A stretch of DNA of 64,000 nt from Gracilaria gracilis. Taxonomy: Eukaryota; Rhodophyta; Florideophyceae; Gracilariales; Gracilariaceae. A model generated the notes under the pieces. It ran no database searches, was not told the DNA's origin, and saw only the letters and a list, made by a program, of their open reading frames with translations. Position 1 is the first letter of the stretch, and each line of letters opens with the position of its first letter. This document shows, piece after piece, positions 53,480 to 64,000 of this stretch. A program made the position numbers and the translations under genes. The stretch lies in NCBI GenBank assembly GCA_030374805.1, contig JARGSG010000012.1, positions 248,001 to 312,000 on the forward strand, written 5' to 3'.

Positions 53480-55570
53480 TCATCCCACTTTGGCATTTCC
53501 CAGCGTGGCTGGTGGGGCTGTTCCCGTTCGACGGTGATACTGAACCACCTTTGAACGTGGGAGATGCTCGATCGGCTCGGAGGTGTCCTGAGCCGAATCA
53601 TACCCGTACCAACGGACGTGGTAACGTAGCATACCCTCCTGATTCCAGGAATGCCCGACAATTCGGTCGACGATGTACTCTTGTAAGTACACCTGCCGGC
53701 CTTGCCGAGTCGTCGTCACGGCTGTGCGCTTATCGCCCTGCGAAGGGGAATTTCCCGGGTCTGGTGTCGATACGCTCGTCGCGGTTGACCGGGCGGTCCT
53801 CCGCGGAGGCGGGTGTTCTGGTGTGCGTACCGCAAGTCTGCGTGCTTCGGGGCGAACCGCAAGTCTGCGTGATTCAACCCGTACTGATAATGGTTCCGAC
53901 GGGCTCGTCGCGGCTTTCCCGCGTTGCGCTGCGAGCGGTGCAGCGCCACGCGCGCCCTTCGTGCTTGCACGTGACTTCACTGACCTGTGGCCGTGGGGCG
54001 CCGTGGTGCGATCCGCCTCTCTAGACAGGGTGTCCTTTCCGGCGCCTGCCAAGTGGCCGCGCCGTGGCGGTTCGTTCCTAACGGTTACTTGCGGTGGCTC
54101 CGAGCTCCTCGTGGGACTTCCAGCAGTGCTGGGTGCAGCGCGAGCCGCCCCCATTACTTGGGAAATTTCCGCCTCGAATGGCGTGTCCTCGTCGTCCATG
54201 ACGCGAACATCATCCCGGGGGACCGGGTTCTGTCTGGGAACGATGCCAGGATCTACCGAGACACTCGGAACTTCCGCAACCGTGGGTGGCCTTACGGTGT
54301 CGTCCTCCCTTTGTACAGGAGTTGCCGTCCTGCGTCCAGCGGTGCGTTTCAGCGCCGCGTCCGCCGTTGCGGTGGGCGCGTGCGACCGATTGTTCGGAGC
54401 CGTCCCCAGTGGGGTTGGTTACTTACAACCAAGCTGAGATGGTACCAGGACACGGTCACGGCTCGTCTTGGGCAAGGGTGTGGTTGTTCTGTCCGCTTCA
54501 GCGTGTAGCTTCTCCGCCTGCAGCGGCGTGTCTGACGGCATTTTTGGTGTGGCCGCAGCCTGCCGTGTACCACGGATGTCTTCTTCCCGTTGCGACGGCG
54601 GATTACCTTCAGCAGAAGTGACCTCCTCCCCCTCCTTAGGCGGAGCGGCGGGAGATAGGGTAGAGCGTTCCGCTACGCGGGTAGAGTCCCCGCGAGCGGG
54701 CTGAGCCGAGGAATGGCCCTTCTGGCCAGCAACGTTTTCCGATATCATCGGTGTATCCGAGTCCATCGGTAGGTCTGACAGTCCCCGGTTCGGGTGTGGT
54801 AGAATCAGCGGGCGATTCAGCACGATTGTTTCGGGGGTTGTTGATTCCGTAGACACGGGGCTGGCAGGTGCCAGCACGACCTGAGACGAGGGTAGGGGGG
54901 CCAGGACCACGCGATCGCGGGAGATCCGCTCATGCACGTCCTTGATTTCCAGTACCACTGTGTCCTCCGCGACGGAGATTACCTTGAATGGTCCATTCGC
55001 CACGGGCGAGAGCTTATAGAGTTTTTCCTTATCAGGGTTATAGTGTTCCTTCCGTACGAAAAAGTAGGTACCCGCCTTAACTGGCGGTGTGTTACTTCCT
55101 CGCAGGCGAGCATCGAAATCACGCTTGTAAGCGGCTTGAGCCCTCGCCATGGATTGGCGAGTGGCGGGTACCAACTTGGATAGCCATTGCTTCCATTTCT
55201 GGCGGTAGTCACCCACAGAGGGGAAATTACCCAGCGTAGGCTGTGCTTCCAACGCCACCGGCGGGGGGGTACGGGAGAGTACTAACTCGAACGGTGAAAC
55301 ACCGGTAATTTTATGTACCTGCGTGTTGTACGCGAACGTCAGCGCGTCAGTGTACAGGTCCCATGTCTTTGGGTGATCGGCCACGTAAGAACGGAGAGAT
55401 GCTAGCATCGTCCGGTTAGACCGTTCGACTTGACCATTACAATGATGGTGGTACGTTGTAGTGAACAGGTTCTTTACATCCAGGATGCGACATACATCCT
55501 GGAAAAACCGCGATGCAAACTGTTTCCCGTTATCGGAGAGTACCTGAACCGGCGGACCGTAGACAAAAAT
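53480..55570 (-). pseudogene. Element 3 integrase C-terminal part and chromodomain
   Basis: In frame with the RT segment upstream. After TAG 55571-55573 it continues with the second catalytic Asp (VLSDNGKQF, about 55530), NGQVERSNR (Glu, about 55440) and FAYNTQVHKITGVSPFELVL. An SH3-like region (YKLSPVANGPFKVISV, about 55000) is followed by a long Pro/Ser-rich linker with stops near 54410 and a chromodomain (VDRIVGHSWNQEGMLRYHVR, then WYGYDSAQDTSEP, about 53675-53560). The chromodomain probably reads H3K9 methylation; its aromatic cage cannot be judged from motif reading. Confidence 0.78.
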
Positions 55571-57583
55571 CTAGTGCTTTACGAAGGCCTGGGCTACCGT
55601 GAAAGCGGTGATCCTCTTCAGAGGGACAGTCCGAACTAGTTTCGAGAAACGATTCGTTATTACGAGCAAGAACTTGTGGCCTCTCCGGGTCGTCAGGAGG
55701 GGTCCAAGTATATCGATTGCGAGGAACTCGAGGGGCACCCTTGCGGGGAATAGCCTCATCTTCTTTGAGTTCTTCCGGAGCTTCACCCGGTTTTTCGCAC
55801 ATTCCGTGCAGAGCCGCACTGTTGCGTAGCAATCGACCTCCATGGCGGGCCAGTAAAAGCCTCTTCTCAGGGTTAGGTATAACTTCCTTCCACCTGCGTG
55901 GCCGCCCAGCTTCGCGTAATGCGATAGTTGGAGGACCCGCGTTTGCAGCGTGTGGGGGACCGTCACTTTTGGGTTAGACTCGACCATTCTTATGAGATAG
56001 CCGATGTCATTGACCTCAAACGGGAGGACCGCACCACCGTTTAAACGGGCAAGAATGTTCACGCAGAACGAGTCGCCATGCTGTTCTCGGATCATTTCCT
56101 CCGGTGTTACCGGGACGAAATTTCTCGGTAGGGGCTTGTGAGCCCCATTCTGGTTTGCCACGAGTAGTTCGTCCATTTCATCGTCGAATTCCCAGTCGTT
56201 TGGCCAAATGTCGAGTTCACCTTCCGGATCTTCCGTGTCCACCTCGTCAGCGACGAAACAAGGTATCTCATCGTCTCCCGAGGGGAGGGCTTCCCCATTC
56301 GTGGGTAGTCTCGACAGTGCGTCGGCCTGTGTGTTCAGCGCTCCCTTCTTATACACGACTTGAAAGTCGAATTCCGCTAGGCGGAGCCTCCATCGCATGA
56401 GGCGTCCCGACGGGTCGGAGATGTTCATTAACCACCTCAGCGAGAAATGGTCCGTGTACACGGTGAAGTGGACACCCATAAGATAGGGGCGAAGAGTTGC
56501 CAGAGCCCACACAACGGCGAGGCATTCTTTCTCCGAAACGGAGTAATTCCGTTCATGAACATTGAGCGAGCGCGACCAGTAACCAATGGGCTTACGTTCC
56601 CCTTCGGGGGTGGTTTGGAAAAGAGCGCAACCAACTTGGTAGTCGCTCGAATCCGTGCCCACGGAGTACGGTAGTCCGGGTTTTGGCAACGATAGAATCG
56701 GAGCAGATGTGGCAGCCTCCTTCAAGGAGTTAAACGCCTCTGTCTCGACAGGCGTGAAGGGTACCAGTTTCGGTGGCTGGCCTTTTCGCAGTAGGGCGTT
56801 GAGGGGTGCCGCGATATTCGAGAAATTCGGGACGAGCCGTCGGTAGACGTTGACCAATCCCAAGAAGGAGCTCAATTTCGTTTGGGTTCGCGGTTCCTTC
56901 GCCTTGGCAAGAGACTTCACTCGAGCTTCCTCGATCGACAACCGTCCTGGACGGATAACGTGGCCCAGGTACTTCACGGTGTCGGTGAAGAATTCACACT
57001 TCCTCAGCTTGAGGGAAATTCCTGCGTCACGCAGTGTGGTCATTACCTCCCTTACGTGGGTGAGATGATCGTCCAGATTACTGGAGAAGACAATTATGTC
57101 ATCTAGGTAAACTAGGCACGCCCGCCACTTAAAGCGGTTCAACAGGATGTCGATAGCACGCTGAAATGTAGCGGGAGCGTTGGTGAGACCAAACGGCATA
57201 CGCCCGAAGCGGAAAGACCCAGAGTGACATACAAACGCGGTCTTATCGCGGTCTTCCTTCCTTACGGGGACTTGCCAATATCCCCAATTGGCGTCCAATG
57301 CCGTGAATACGGTTGCGTTTCCGAGCGAATCGATGAACTCGTCCATGCGAGGGATTGGGTACGTGTCTCTGATCGTCATGGCATTGAGCCGGCGGTAGTC
57401 GACACAGAACCTCCAGGTTCCGTCGGCCTTGATTGACAGTACTACTGGGGACGCCCAGGGTGACTGAGCGGGCTCAATCACACCTGCGCAGAGCATCTTG
57501 TCCACTTGGAACTGCTCCTCTTCCCGAGCCTTCGGTCCTGCCCTGTAAGGGGGTTGCGAAACGGGTCGCGCGTCCGGTAGCAA
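55571..57583 (-). pseudogene. Element 3 reverse transcriptase, RNase H and integrase N-terminal part
   Basis: A 670-codon open stretch. RT: WASPVVLSIKADGTWRFCVD (about 57445) and YLDDIIVFSSN (about 57110-57080). RNase H: GTDSSDYQVG (about 56650), EKECLAVVWAL and TDHFSLRWLM (about 56450). Integrase: HAGGRKLYLTLRRGFYWPAM with CTECAKN, then FLAIDILGPL (first Asp, about 55725). It stops at TAG 55571-55573, where a Trp codon is expected. The start shown is only the limit of the open frame; translation would come from gag. Confidence 0.85.
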
Positions 57584-57676
57584 ATCAATCCGGTGTTCCG
57601 TTGTATTTATCTCACCAAGAGATCCATCTCAAATTCGGGTAAATTCCCGTAACAGATCTCTCAGACGTTCACGGTG

Positions 57677-58777
57677 TTATTCCGGCACGTGGCCGAGATC
57701 GAGCTCCTCAAGGGCCTTCACGGGATCAATCCGGTCATAGCTCGTTGGGCCATGTTCCGTACCGGATTCAGGCGCAGGCGCGACTTCCGAGTCACTCGGC
57801 AATTTCTCCGTTGAAACCGGATTTATGACGGGAGTATCCTCCCCCTCCTTTAACGGAACGTCGGGGTGTCCTGGATTGTCGCCTTCTTTTGAGAAAACCA
57901 AACCGAGGACATCGGCAGCCGTCATTCGTGTAGGGAGCATCGCGAGTGGGTGCGGTGTGACCGATCCAATGACTTGGTTCTTTACCGGATACTGGGGGAT
58001 GTTGCCAAGATTGGCAACAAGTATCCGGAAAGGAGCATTCGGTGACACCTGTGCAACACCGTTCGCCACTGCGAGATGATACTTCTCGTATAACGAGGAA
58101 ATGGGTTGAATTACCCGAAGGCCGTGTTGACGGGAATGGACCTGCACCATTACTTGGGATTCTGGTGGAGTGCATACCGACGCTGCGACGCGGAGGTTTG
58201 TGGACTCACGAGTAGCCGGTGGTGGTTCCTGCGCAGCAGGTAGTGGAACTTGTTTCCTCGATGCACGCTTCAGCGGCCGACGAACTATCGGGACCGACGA
58301 ACCGTCTTCGAATTCCACCCGCCTTAGGCGGGGTCTGATTGCGTCGACAAATATGTCGCAGTAATCACATCCCAAAATAACTGGGGCAGCCAATGACCGA
58401 CATACCACAAAGTCGAGCTTGACCACGGAGGTCCCCAAACGCACGACTAAGTCGATTGTTCCCACCGTTGTTAACGGGTTGTTATTCGCGTCGGCGACTT
58501 CGGGCGTCGCTTCGCGGCGAATACGTGTCCGCACCAGCGGTGGCAGGAGGGACTCCACGATAAAGTTCGGCCCTGCACCGGTGTCTAATACTGTGAGAGT
58601 GCGCACCATAAACTGGGTACTGAGGCCAAGGTCGGCGTAAACTTTATAGTTACGCTTGGCCATCACGAAGACTCTATCCGGGAACCGGTTTTTCTTTACT
58701 CGTATCCAAGGTCGACGAAGAACACCCAAGTGTTCCGAGTCCGCGTCAGCGGTGTCTTTCCTCGAAAGGATCTTCAC
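57677..58777 (-). pseudogene. Element 3 aspartic protease and linker
   Basis: Retropepsin motif TVLDTGAGPNFI at about 58600-58565 with the catalytic Asp intact. The second hairpin AAPVILGCDYCDIFVD (about 58390) follows, then a Pro-rich linker and FRILVANLGNIPQYPV. The fold is complete, but TAA 57677-57679 cuts it off from RT in the same frame. It would process gag-pol. Confidence 0.8.
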
Positions 58778-58879
58778 CGGGGAGCGAGGCGGCGTCGCCT
58801 CGGACGTCGGCAGCCTCTGCTCTGAGGACGTCTCTCCCGAATGGGAGACTCCCTCGTTTAGTTTCCCTGGGCTTCCGCC

Positions 58880-61057
58880 TGCGGCGGCTGCTCAGGTTCC
58901 TAGACCACGAGTGCTTGGGCACGTTGGCCTCGGGGTCCCGCAACAGCGGTGTTTGGATCGTCTACGACGCGGTGTACCAGTGCTACCGGATGAGCCGGCT
59001 GTGCCGCAGCACGCTGGTAGGCCGGCGCTGTCGGTATGACGTCGGCGAAGTCCGTCTTGGCCCGGAGGTACGACGTCATTGGGACGGATCGCTTCTCCTC
59101 TGGAGTGAGGGCCTCATAGTTCACCGTCACCTTGCCCAGGTCTCTCAGGGAGAGAAGGCATTGCGGTGACGTGTGACCATGGGTATAGCAGAGATGGCAT
59201 ATCAACGCTATCAATGCTTGCCTACCCTGTCGAAGGGGTCCCACTCCGGTTATCCGTGAAACGTCCCGCTGGGCGGCTGTCCTGCCATCCTGGTCGTTGG
59301 AAGCGGATTCCTCCGTTCGAGTACGGGATGTAAGGCCCGCGAACTCCGGTGGCATCGGCATAAAGCACGGTGCCGTTCTGAGCGGTCTCGAAGGAGGCGT
59401 CCGTCGTCGACGGGAGCTCCGTTGTCGGAACGGAGTCGATATCGCCGTGGGCGAGCTGGACGTTATCATACTCCTTCGGAGGTACTCCATCCGCGACGAG
59501 CGACAGAGATGGGGATTTCGTTTCCATCAACAACGCCTTGGCAGACTTAGACCGAGTACTCGGAGCTCTGGCGCGGAGGGAGTCACCTTGGGCTCTTGCA
59601 TACTGGATGAGCTCCAGGTAGGTGATCTTCCTCCTGTCCTCGCGATAGCGGGCGACCAAAGTCCGGATAGCCGGGTCGAGTCCGTCGATGAACATCGTAC
59701 AACGCTCTGTAGCGGGGTAGACATTACCACAACGGTGGAAAGCCTTGTTCAGGCGTACCGAAAAAATTGGTTTCCGTCTCGCCTGAGCGTTGACGTGTGT
59801 CTCGCAAAGCGAGTATCGCCGACTGAATGGCACCATTCGTGGCGTACGGCCGTAACAGATATTGCACTGCTTCGGGCCAGCAAGTAACTCCTCCTTCGGA
59901 GGCCCGCGAAGAACCTCTTACAGAGTGATACTGGTCCTCGGCCACACCACGTAAGAAATACGGTAAGGCAATGTAGGCTGTCCCTCATTCATCCCGACTA
60001 TATCGGCTTCCGCGACGAAGCGGGCGAGAAAATCTAGCACCAAGATTGGGTCTTCTCCAGTAAACAACTGGTTACGAAGCGAGAGCTGCATCCGTTTGAT
60101 GCAGTCCTTCAACTTGCCTGTACCACGGGGTGTTCGATCCAAAGAGGAGTCTTCCAAACGGTAATACCGGTATGACAACAGCTTCTCGTAGAGAGGGTTG
60201 GTGGGCTTCAGGACTTTCAAGCCCGCGTGCTTCCGTCCTTTTGTACGAGCACGAACCGCACCTTGCGTGGCTGCAGACCGCTTAGAGCGCGACGCCCGTA
60301 TAGCACGGTCTTCGTCAGACGACGAGTCTGACGAGTCAGCATTGTCCGAATTGTTCGGGTCCACATCCGACGAAGTAGACGAGTCTGAACCCTGATCGTC
60401 CTGTTGGCCCTTCCGCCTGCGGCGGTTCTTCTCGCGTGCCGAGTCCTTGGCCCTGTGCGACACAGCGACCGGCTCCCCCGGAGTGGCAGCATCCATAGGA
60501 ATGGTTTGCTCCAACATCTCCAGGCGGTCTTTTACACGATCAAATCGGTCCTGAATTCCTTCTACGAAGGTGGCGGGTTGACCAAAGCACTCCAACATTT
60601 TGTTGACGTCGGACCGTAACGTACGAAGATCATCAGAAATACCCGTTGCAGGGGAGTCTTCCGCCTGTTGGCGTAGAATGTTGACCACCCCTACAAGGGA
60701 GTTGTGAGCAGTGCGCAGCTGACGCAACTGCTCTTCCAGAGCTGTACCCTGGGGGATGTTGTCCTTCTCCCGATGGGACTGAATCACCGCGGCCGCGGAT
60801 GTAGCCGTAGCAGACGGGGCTGCGGCAGCAACGGCCGGGGCCGGACAAGCACCATCAGTAGGGGGAAGCAACGGGGCAAAAGGAAGTGTCCTGTGTGCCG
60901 GTTGTTGGCCCGACGTCTTGGACGGATTATTCACACCGAGGGTGGAGCCAGCACGCCTGGGGATGCGTGAGACGAACCGATCATCCCCAGCGACACCACC
61001 ACTGTGAGAACGACTGCAAGTGAACGCAGCTTCCGTCTCAGACGGCTTTCGGGACAT
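58880..61057 (-). pseudogene. Element 3 gag, frame-interrupted
   Basis: ATG 61057 (MSRKPSETE). An Ala-rich coiled-coil N-terminus (EEQLRQLRTAHNSLVGVVN), a Ser/Asp/Glu-rich stretch (about 60400-60290), then a capsid-like core (DPILVLDFLARFVAEADIVG, about 60020). TAA near 59918 and paired frame changes break the next part (AVQYLLRPYATNGAIQSAIL, then RTLVARYREDRRKITYLELI). A CCHC knuckle (CHLCYTHGHTSPQC, about 59200-59160) lies in another frame. Similar in order to element 1 gag. It packages element RNA in the cytoplasm; this copy is defective. Confidence 0.78.
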
Positions 61058-61160
61058 GATTTGTCAACCAACCGTGCAACGGGAAACTTCCAGAAGTAGA
61101 AACGAAACCTCGAAGACGGAAGACACACACGAGTACGTGTTAAACCGAATATCCGATTCT

Positions 61161-61174
61161 AAGTCGGGAGACCA
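61161..61174 (-). other. Primer binding site of element 3
   Basis: The minus strand reads TGGTCTCCCGACTT three bases after the LTR end. It would pair with a tRNA ending AAGTCGGGAGACCA. Confidence 0.75.
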
Positions 61175-61177
61175 CTT

Positions 61178-61949
61178 TGTAGTGCAACGCCAGAGGCGGA
61201 AAGACACCACGAAGACGTCCGAGATCTTCCTCCGTAGGAGGGTAGTCAGCAGACAGAGCCTCTCTGGCAAGGCACGACGAAGTCGGGTGTAAGCCGAGGC
61301 CAAGCCGTCACGACGGGCGTAGAGAGTTGAGCAAGGATCGGTGTTGACAACACGTGTGTGAGTGAACGGGCCCTCGAGAGAGGCACGAGTCCACGGAAGT
61401 GGGGAAAGAGAAAAAGGAATCCGCGAGAGCGGGGGATGGGGAAGAAGGAAAAAGGAGGAAAAGGGCAAAAAGGCCACGGTAAACACCGGGATTATCCCTG
61501 TACAGGGTCGAACGCGACACAAGCGGAAAACACTCCCACGAATGGGTCCTGTTAGGTGACGCAGGGAGGATACACTACAAGTAGGAAGCGGAGCCTCTCT
61601 CCTTGAAGGAGTCGATGACCGCCGAAAGCGAAGAAGTATAGAGCCAACCCTGGTTGGGGGAACTTTACTGTGCACGGCGGCGAGGTCGCCGCTGGGCTAA
61701 GTAGTGAGCTCGCACCAACACAAATTAAATAAACTAACTAAATTAGGCCCACGCCCAGTGGTAATTACCCACGCACCGTGGCGCCCGTCCCACGTGTACG
61801 TGGCCAACCTCCTGGCTCAACCGTGTCCCACGTGTCCTTCCCACTACAGTGGTTGTTACTATTCATATACTCCCACTTGGGGCAACCGCCCGACAGGTCG
61901 GAATATGACTAAGTAGTCAGAAACCTCCATAAGAGGGCCTTGCACTACA
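61178..61949 (-). repeat. 5' LTR of element 3
   Basis: 772 bp, TGTAG...CTACA. It is followed on the plus side by the target duplication CAAAG at 61950-61954. Confidence 0.93.
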
Positions 61950-61954
61950 CAAAG

Positions 61955-62935
61955 TACGGAAACCAGAGGAAGGTAATTGCGGAAAAGGGCGTGACGCCAC
62001 ATGTTACTAATCCATATTTTGAGAATGTGAATTGCATCACCGTTCTCTCTAGTGTCTATGCCGACGGTACGCAAGGACGGGCAATGGTTGTGTATCAAGA
62101 AACGCGGATCCGAACGCGACGCATCACAAGGAATGGTGGAAGTGAGGTTAGTCAGTGCATCAGTGAGGTTCTACCAGCCGAATCGCTTGTTAATGCACGA
62201 AAAGATGTCGCGTCCGTGGACAAATCCAACTTCTTGAAATGGGCCGAGCCGTTAGTAAAAGACACAGAACCGAAGAGGAAAGATGGGAACAAGATTCTAT
62301 TGATCTATGACGGGTACCGCAGTCATCTCGACATTCCTATCCTCGAGTTGATGTCAAATCACGACATAATTGCATACGCGCTTCCGGCGCATACAAGTGG
62401 CACTACACAACCTTTGGATGTCGGGGTGTTCTGGTCATTCAAGTATCACTACCGATCGCTTTTGGAGAAAGTGTATCGTTCAAGTCGTAGAGCTCGCATG
62501 CCATTAGATGAGTTCGACGTTTCCCAGGTTATTTCAAGAGCGTATCACACAAGTATCACGCGAAAGAATATTTCTGCTGCCTTTGCCAAAACTGGACTGT
62601 ACCCTTTCGATGAATGTCACTTGTTTGCCCAGGCGCGGCCGTACAGCTTTGAAGAACCTTATAGGTTTGCGAGCATTGATGTTGTGGTTGCCATGATGGA
62701 TGAAGAGAAAGAAAAAACTATCGCTGGTATTCTACAAAATGTGCAAGTACATTCGTTTGGGTTTCTGGACAATACTTACGGAGCCGTGTTAACTTTCGAT
62801 GCCGCGCTCGGTTTGATGAGAATTCATGAAGGCAGGAAGGAAAGAGCACGCAATTTGCGCGTGTCGAAGTTTGCGGAGGAAGAACGAGCGTTGGCGGAGG
62901 AGAAAAAAAAAGCGTTCGATCCGGTTAGAGTTTGA
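61955..62935 (+). pseudogene. pogo-type transposase, 3' half
   Basis: It continues the frame broken at 50515. The DDE core shows ILLIYDGYRSHLD (second Asp, about 62296-62330) and TTQPLDVGVFWSFKYHYR (third Asp, about 62400-62455), with NISAAFAKTGLYPF downstream (about 62570-62610). The frame stops at 62935; an A-run at 62902-62911 may be a frameshift, since another frame continues in basic sequence to 63068. Apart from element 3 and small shifts the gene is well preserved. Confidence 0.8.
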
Positions 62936-63645
62936 ACATTCAGCTGCTTCTCGACGTGTTTCGTTATATGGAGAAGCGTTCAACTTACCTCGGCCTTTGC
63001 CAGTTCGACGAGCCATCGCCAAGAGTCACGCGTTTAGGCACCGTGTTGAACGTGGGGAAGGGTTGTAGAGAGAATTTTATGGACTTGTGAATGGCCGCCG
63101 CCGGCGGTTTGGATGGTCTGAGTTTTTCGCTATCCTGATTTGCGTTTGCATACGAGTAGTGAAATTGCGTTGTTTCTGAGTGCATGAAGAAATAAATAAG
63201 AAAGTGTGCGTGTTTGTTCAAAACTTCTTGCGGTTGCGATCTTCTCTTGAAAAGATCCTTTCTTGTTCTTTCCGCGGCCTTGAGGTATACTCTACTCGGC
63301 TATGTACCTGTTACTCGAACGGAAAAGCAGAATAAGGAGCCTTAAGAGTCCAGTTTGGCTTTTGCTTTTCAAGTTGTTCTAATTTGTGGGGCTCGGACAG
63401 TAGGTTCGACCTTTTCCGACGTCTGTCCCTCCACCATCTTTTACCCATTTTGACTCATTTTTAGTGCATCTGAAAGGCCTTTGTCTCAGCTTCCACGCAA
63501 TGCACAGCAGGTTATCTCATATACTCTATAACAACAAATATCTACGACTACATGCACATCTCCAAACCAGGCCAAAATCGCAAAAAACTCAAACCCGTAA
63601 ATCTCATACAACAGCCCGTACCACCGAATCTTCTCCCCCCCTTAC
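62936..63645. other. No gene recognised
   Basis: The first 130 bases may encode the shifted C-terminus of the pogo-type transposase. The rest is A+T-rich and holds no motif I recognise; a terminal inverted repeat of that element should lie here but I could not define it. Confidence 0.4.
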
Positions 63646-63996
63646 TTACGCATCCCACAAAATGTCTCTCACACTTCCGGGCGTCGGCTCAGAATCCGTC
63701 ACCACGATAATGTCATTCCCTTGCAATGTTAGCATGGCTCGCCCAGCTTGCTGACGAGCAACCCGATACGAAGCATTCCGCCTGCGCTCCAATCGCGTGG
63801 CTTTCAAATGTTCAAACAACGTCTGACGACAAGGCGCAAATTCCAGAAGGCGCCGCAAATCGGCAGCACTTTCGAAGCATCGCGATCCTTTGCTTCGCGC
63901 TTTTAGAGCCTGGAGAACATTATCCGCGGTAAGATGTCTCCCGTATTCTGTGGTAACCCGTACAGTTCCCGTTTCGTCTACATCGGACTCGTTCAA
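63646..63996 (-). CDS. C-terminal part of a second protein of the H3-tail family (partial)
   Basis: A minus-strand frame of about 116 codons enters from beyond the right edge and ends at 63646. It parallels the end of the 43180-43812 product: TTEYGRHLTADNVLQAL against DPSEPWALTLTAAAIRDCV, then CFESAADLRRLLEF against FRTVLEVRRLVL. A basic stretch follows and NDIIVVTDSE against DDDIIVISD, the SUMO-interaction-like motif. The N-terminal, possibly H3-like, part is outside the window. There is no stop within the visible frame. The apparent ATG at 63996 may be internal. Confidence 0.5.
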   Translation of the reverse strand: MNESDVDETGTVRVTTEYGRHLTADNVLQALKARSKGSRCFESAADLRRLLEFAPCRQTLFEHLKATRLERRRNASYRVARQQAGRAMLTLQGNDIIVVTDSEPTPGSVRDILWDA

Positions 63997-64000
63997 AAGC

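Larger units (their letters stand above)
50516..61949 (-). mobile_element. LTR element 3: chromodomain Ty3/gypsy retrotransposon inserted in a transposase gene
   Basis: Direct LTRs at 50516-51283 and 61178-61949 are flanked by the perfect 5-bp duplication CAAAG (50511-50515 and 61950-61954). The LTR ends are mutually inverted: TGTAGTGCAACGCC against GGCGTTGCACTACA. The minus strand holds the primer binding site (61174-61161), gag, protease, RT, RNase H, integrase and chromodomain, then an antisense accessory gene on the plus strand. A polypurine tract (AAGGAGGAGGA on the minus strand, within 51284-51300) abuts the 3' LTR. By eye the LTRs differ at about 13 substitutions and 4 single-base indels over 770 bp. 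Confidence 0.93.

Overview
The window is eukaryotic repeat-rich DNA made almost entirely of nested mobile elements, with one recognisable decayed host gene (PEP carboxylase). There is no bacterial operon structure. The transposable-element families (chromodomain Ty3/gypsy, Plavaka/KDZ-like, PIF/Harbinger, pogo), a host gene remnant without obvious introns and only one good intron candidate would fit an intron-poor alga such as a florideophyte red alga. An oomycete or other protist cannot be excluded from sequence alone.

Layout. 0-6.2 kb: an LTR-like repeat with four consecutive hairpins, a Harbinger-type transposase fragment fused tail-to-tail to a PEP carboxylase pseudogene, and the 3' part of an unknown gene. 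6.2-36.8 kb: LTR element 1 (Ty3/gypsy; gag and protease on the left, RT, integrase and chromodomain on the right, antisense accessory gene before the 3' LTR). It is split by a 19-kb DNA transposon at about 9.96-29.24 kb. Without that insert element 1 would be about 11.3 kb, matching element 3 (11.4 kb). 36.8-41.9 kb: the 5' part of the gene that element 1 interrupts, a second Harbinger-like transposase and a pogo element. 41.9-49.4 kb: LTR element 2 (no recognisable chromodomain), carrying an antisense gene whose product begins with a histone H3 tail. 49.9-62.9 kb: a second pogo-type transposase gene cut in two by LTR element 3, with a perfect 5-bp target duplication. 63.6-64.0 kb: the C-terminus of a relative of the H3-tail protein, on the other strand and running off the window.

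The 19-kb transposon carries a Plavaka/KDZ-like DDE transposase with an N-terminal zinc finger, a 900-codon coiled-coil protein, one long frame joining a beta-class DNA adenine methyltransferase to a SET domain, a 2-oxoglutarate/Fe(II) dioxygenase, a captured ketopantoate-reductase-like gene and a small coiled-coil protein. Its centre holds an array of long perfect hairpins, and strand composition flips there. Together this looks like a transposon with its own chromatin and DNA modification toolkit.

Each of the three LTR elements has an extra gene in antisense orientation between pol and the 3' LTR. In element 2 it encodes an H3-tail mimic: 20 of the first 28 H3 residues are identical, K4, K23 and K27 are kept, K9 is Ile and K14 is Gln. 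It continues into a domain with a Cys-His-Asp arrangement and ends in a SUMO-interaction-like motif. This is the most unusual object in the window.

Most long frames are interrupted by stop codons, often without frameshifts, so most copies are probably inactive here. All coordinates and similarities were read by eye; no database search was run.
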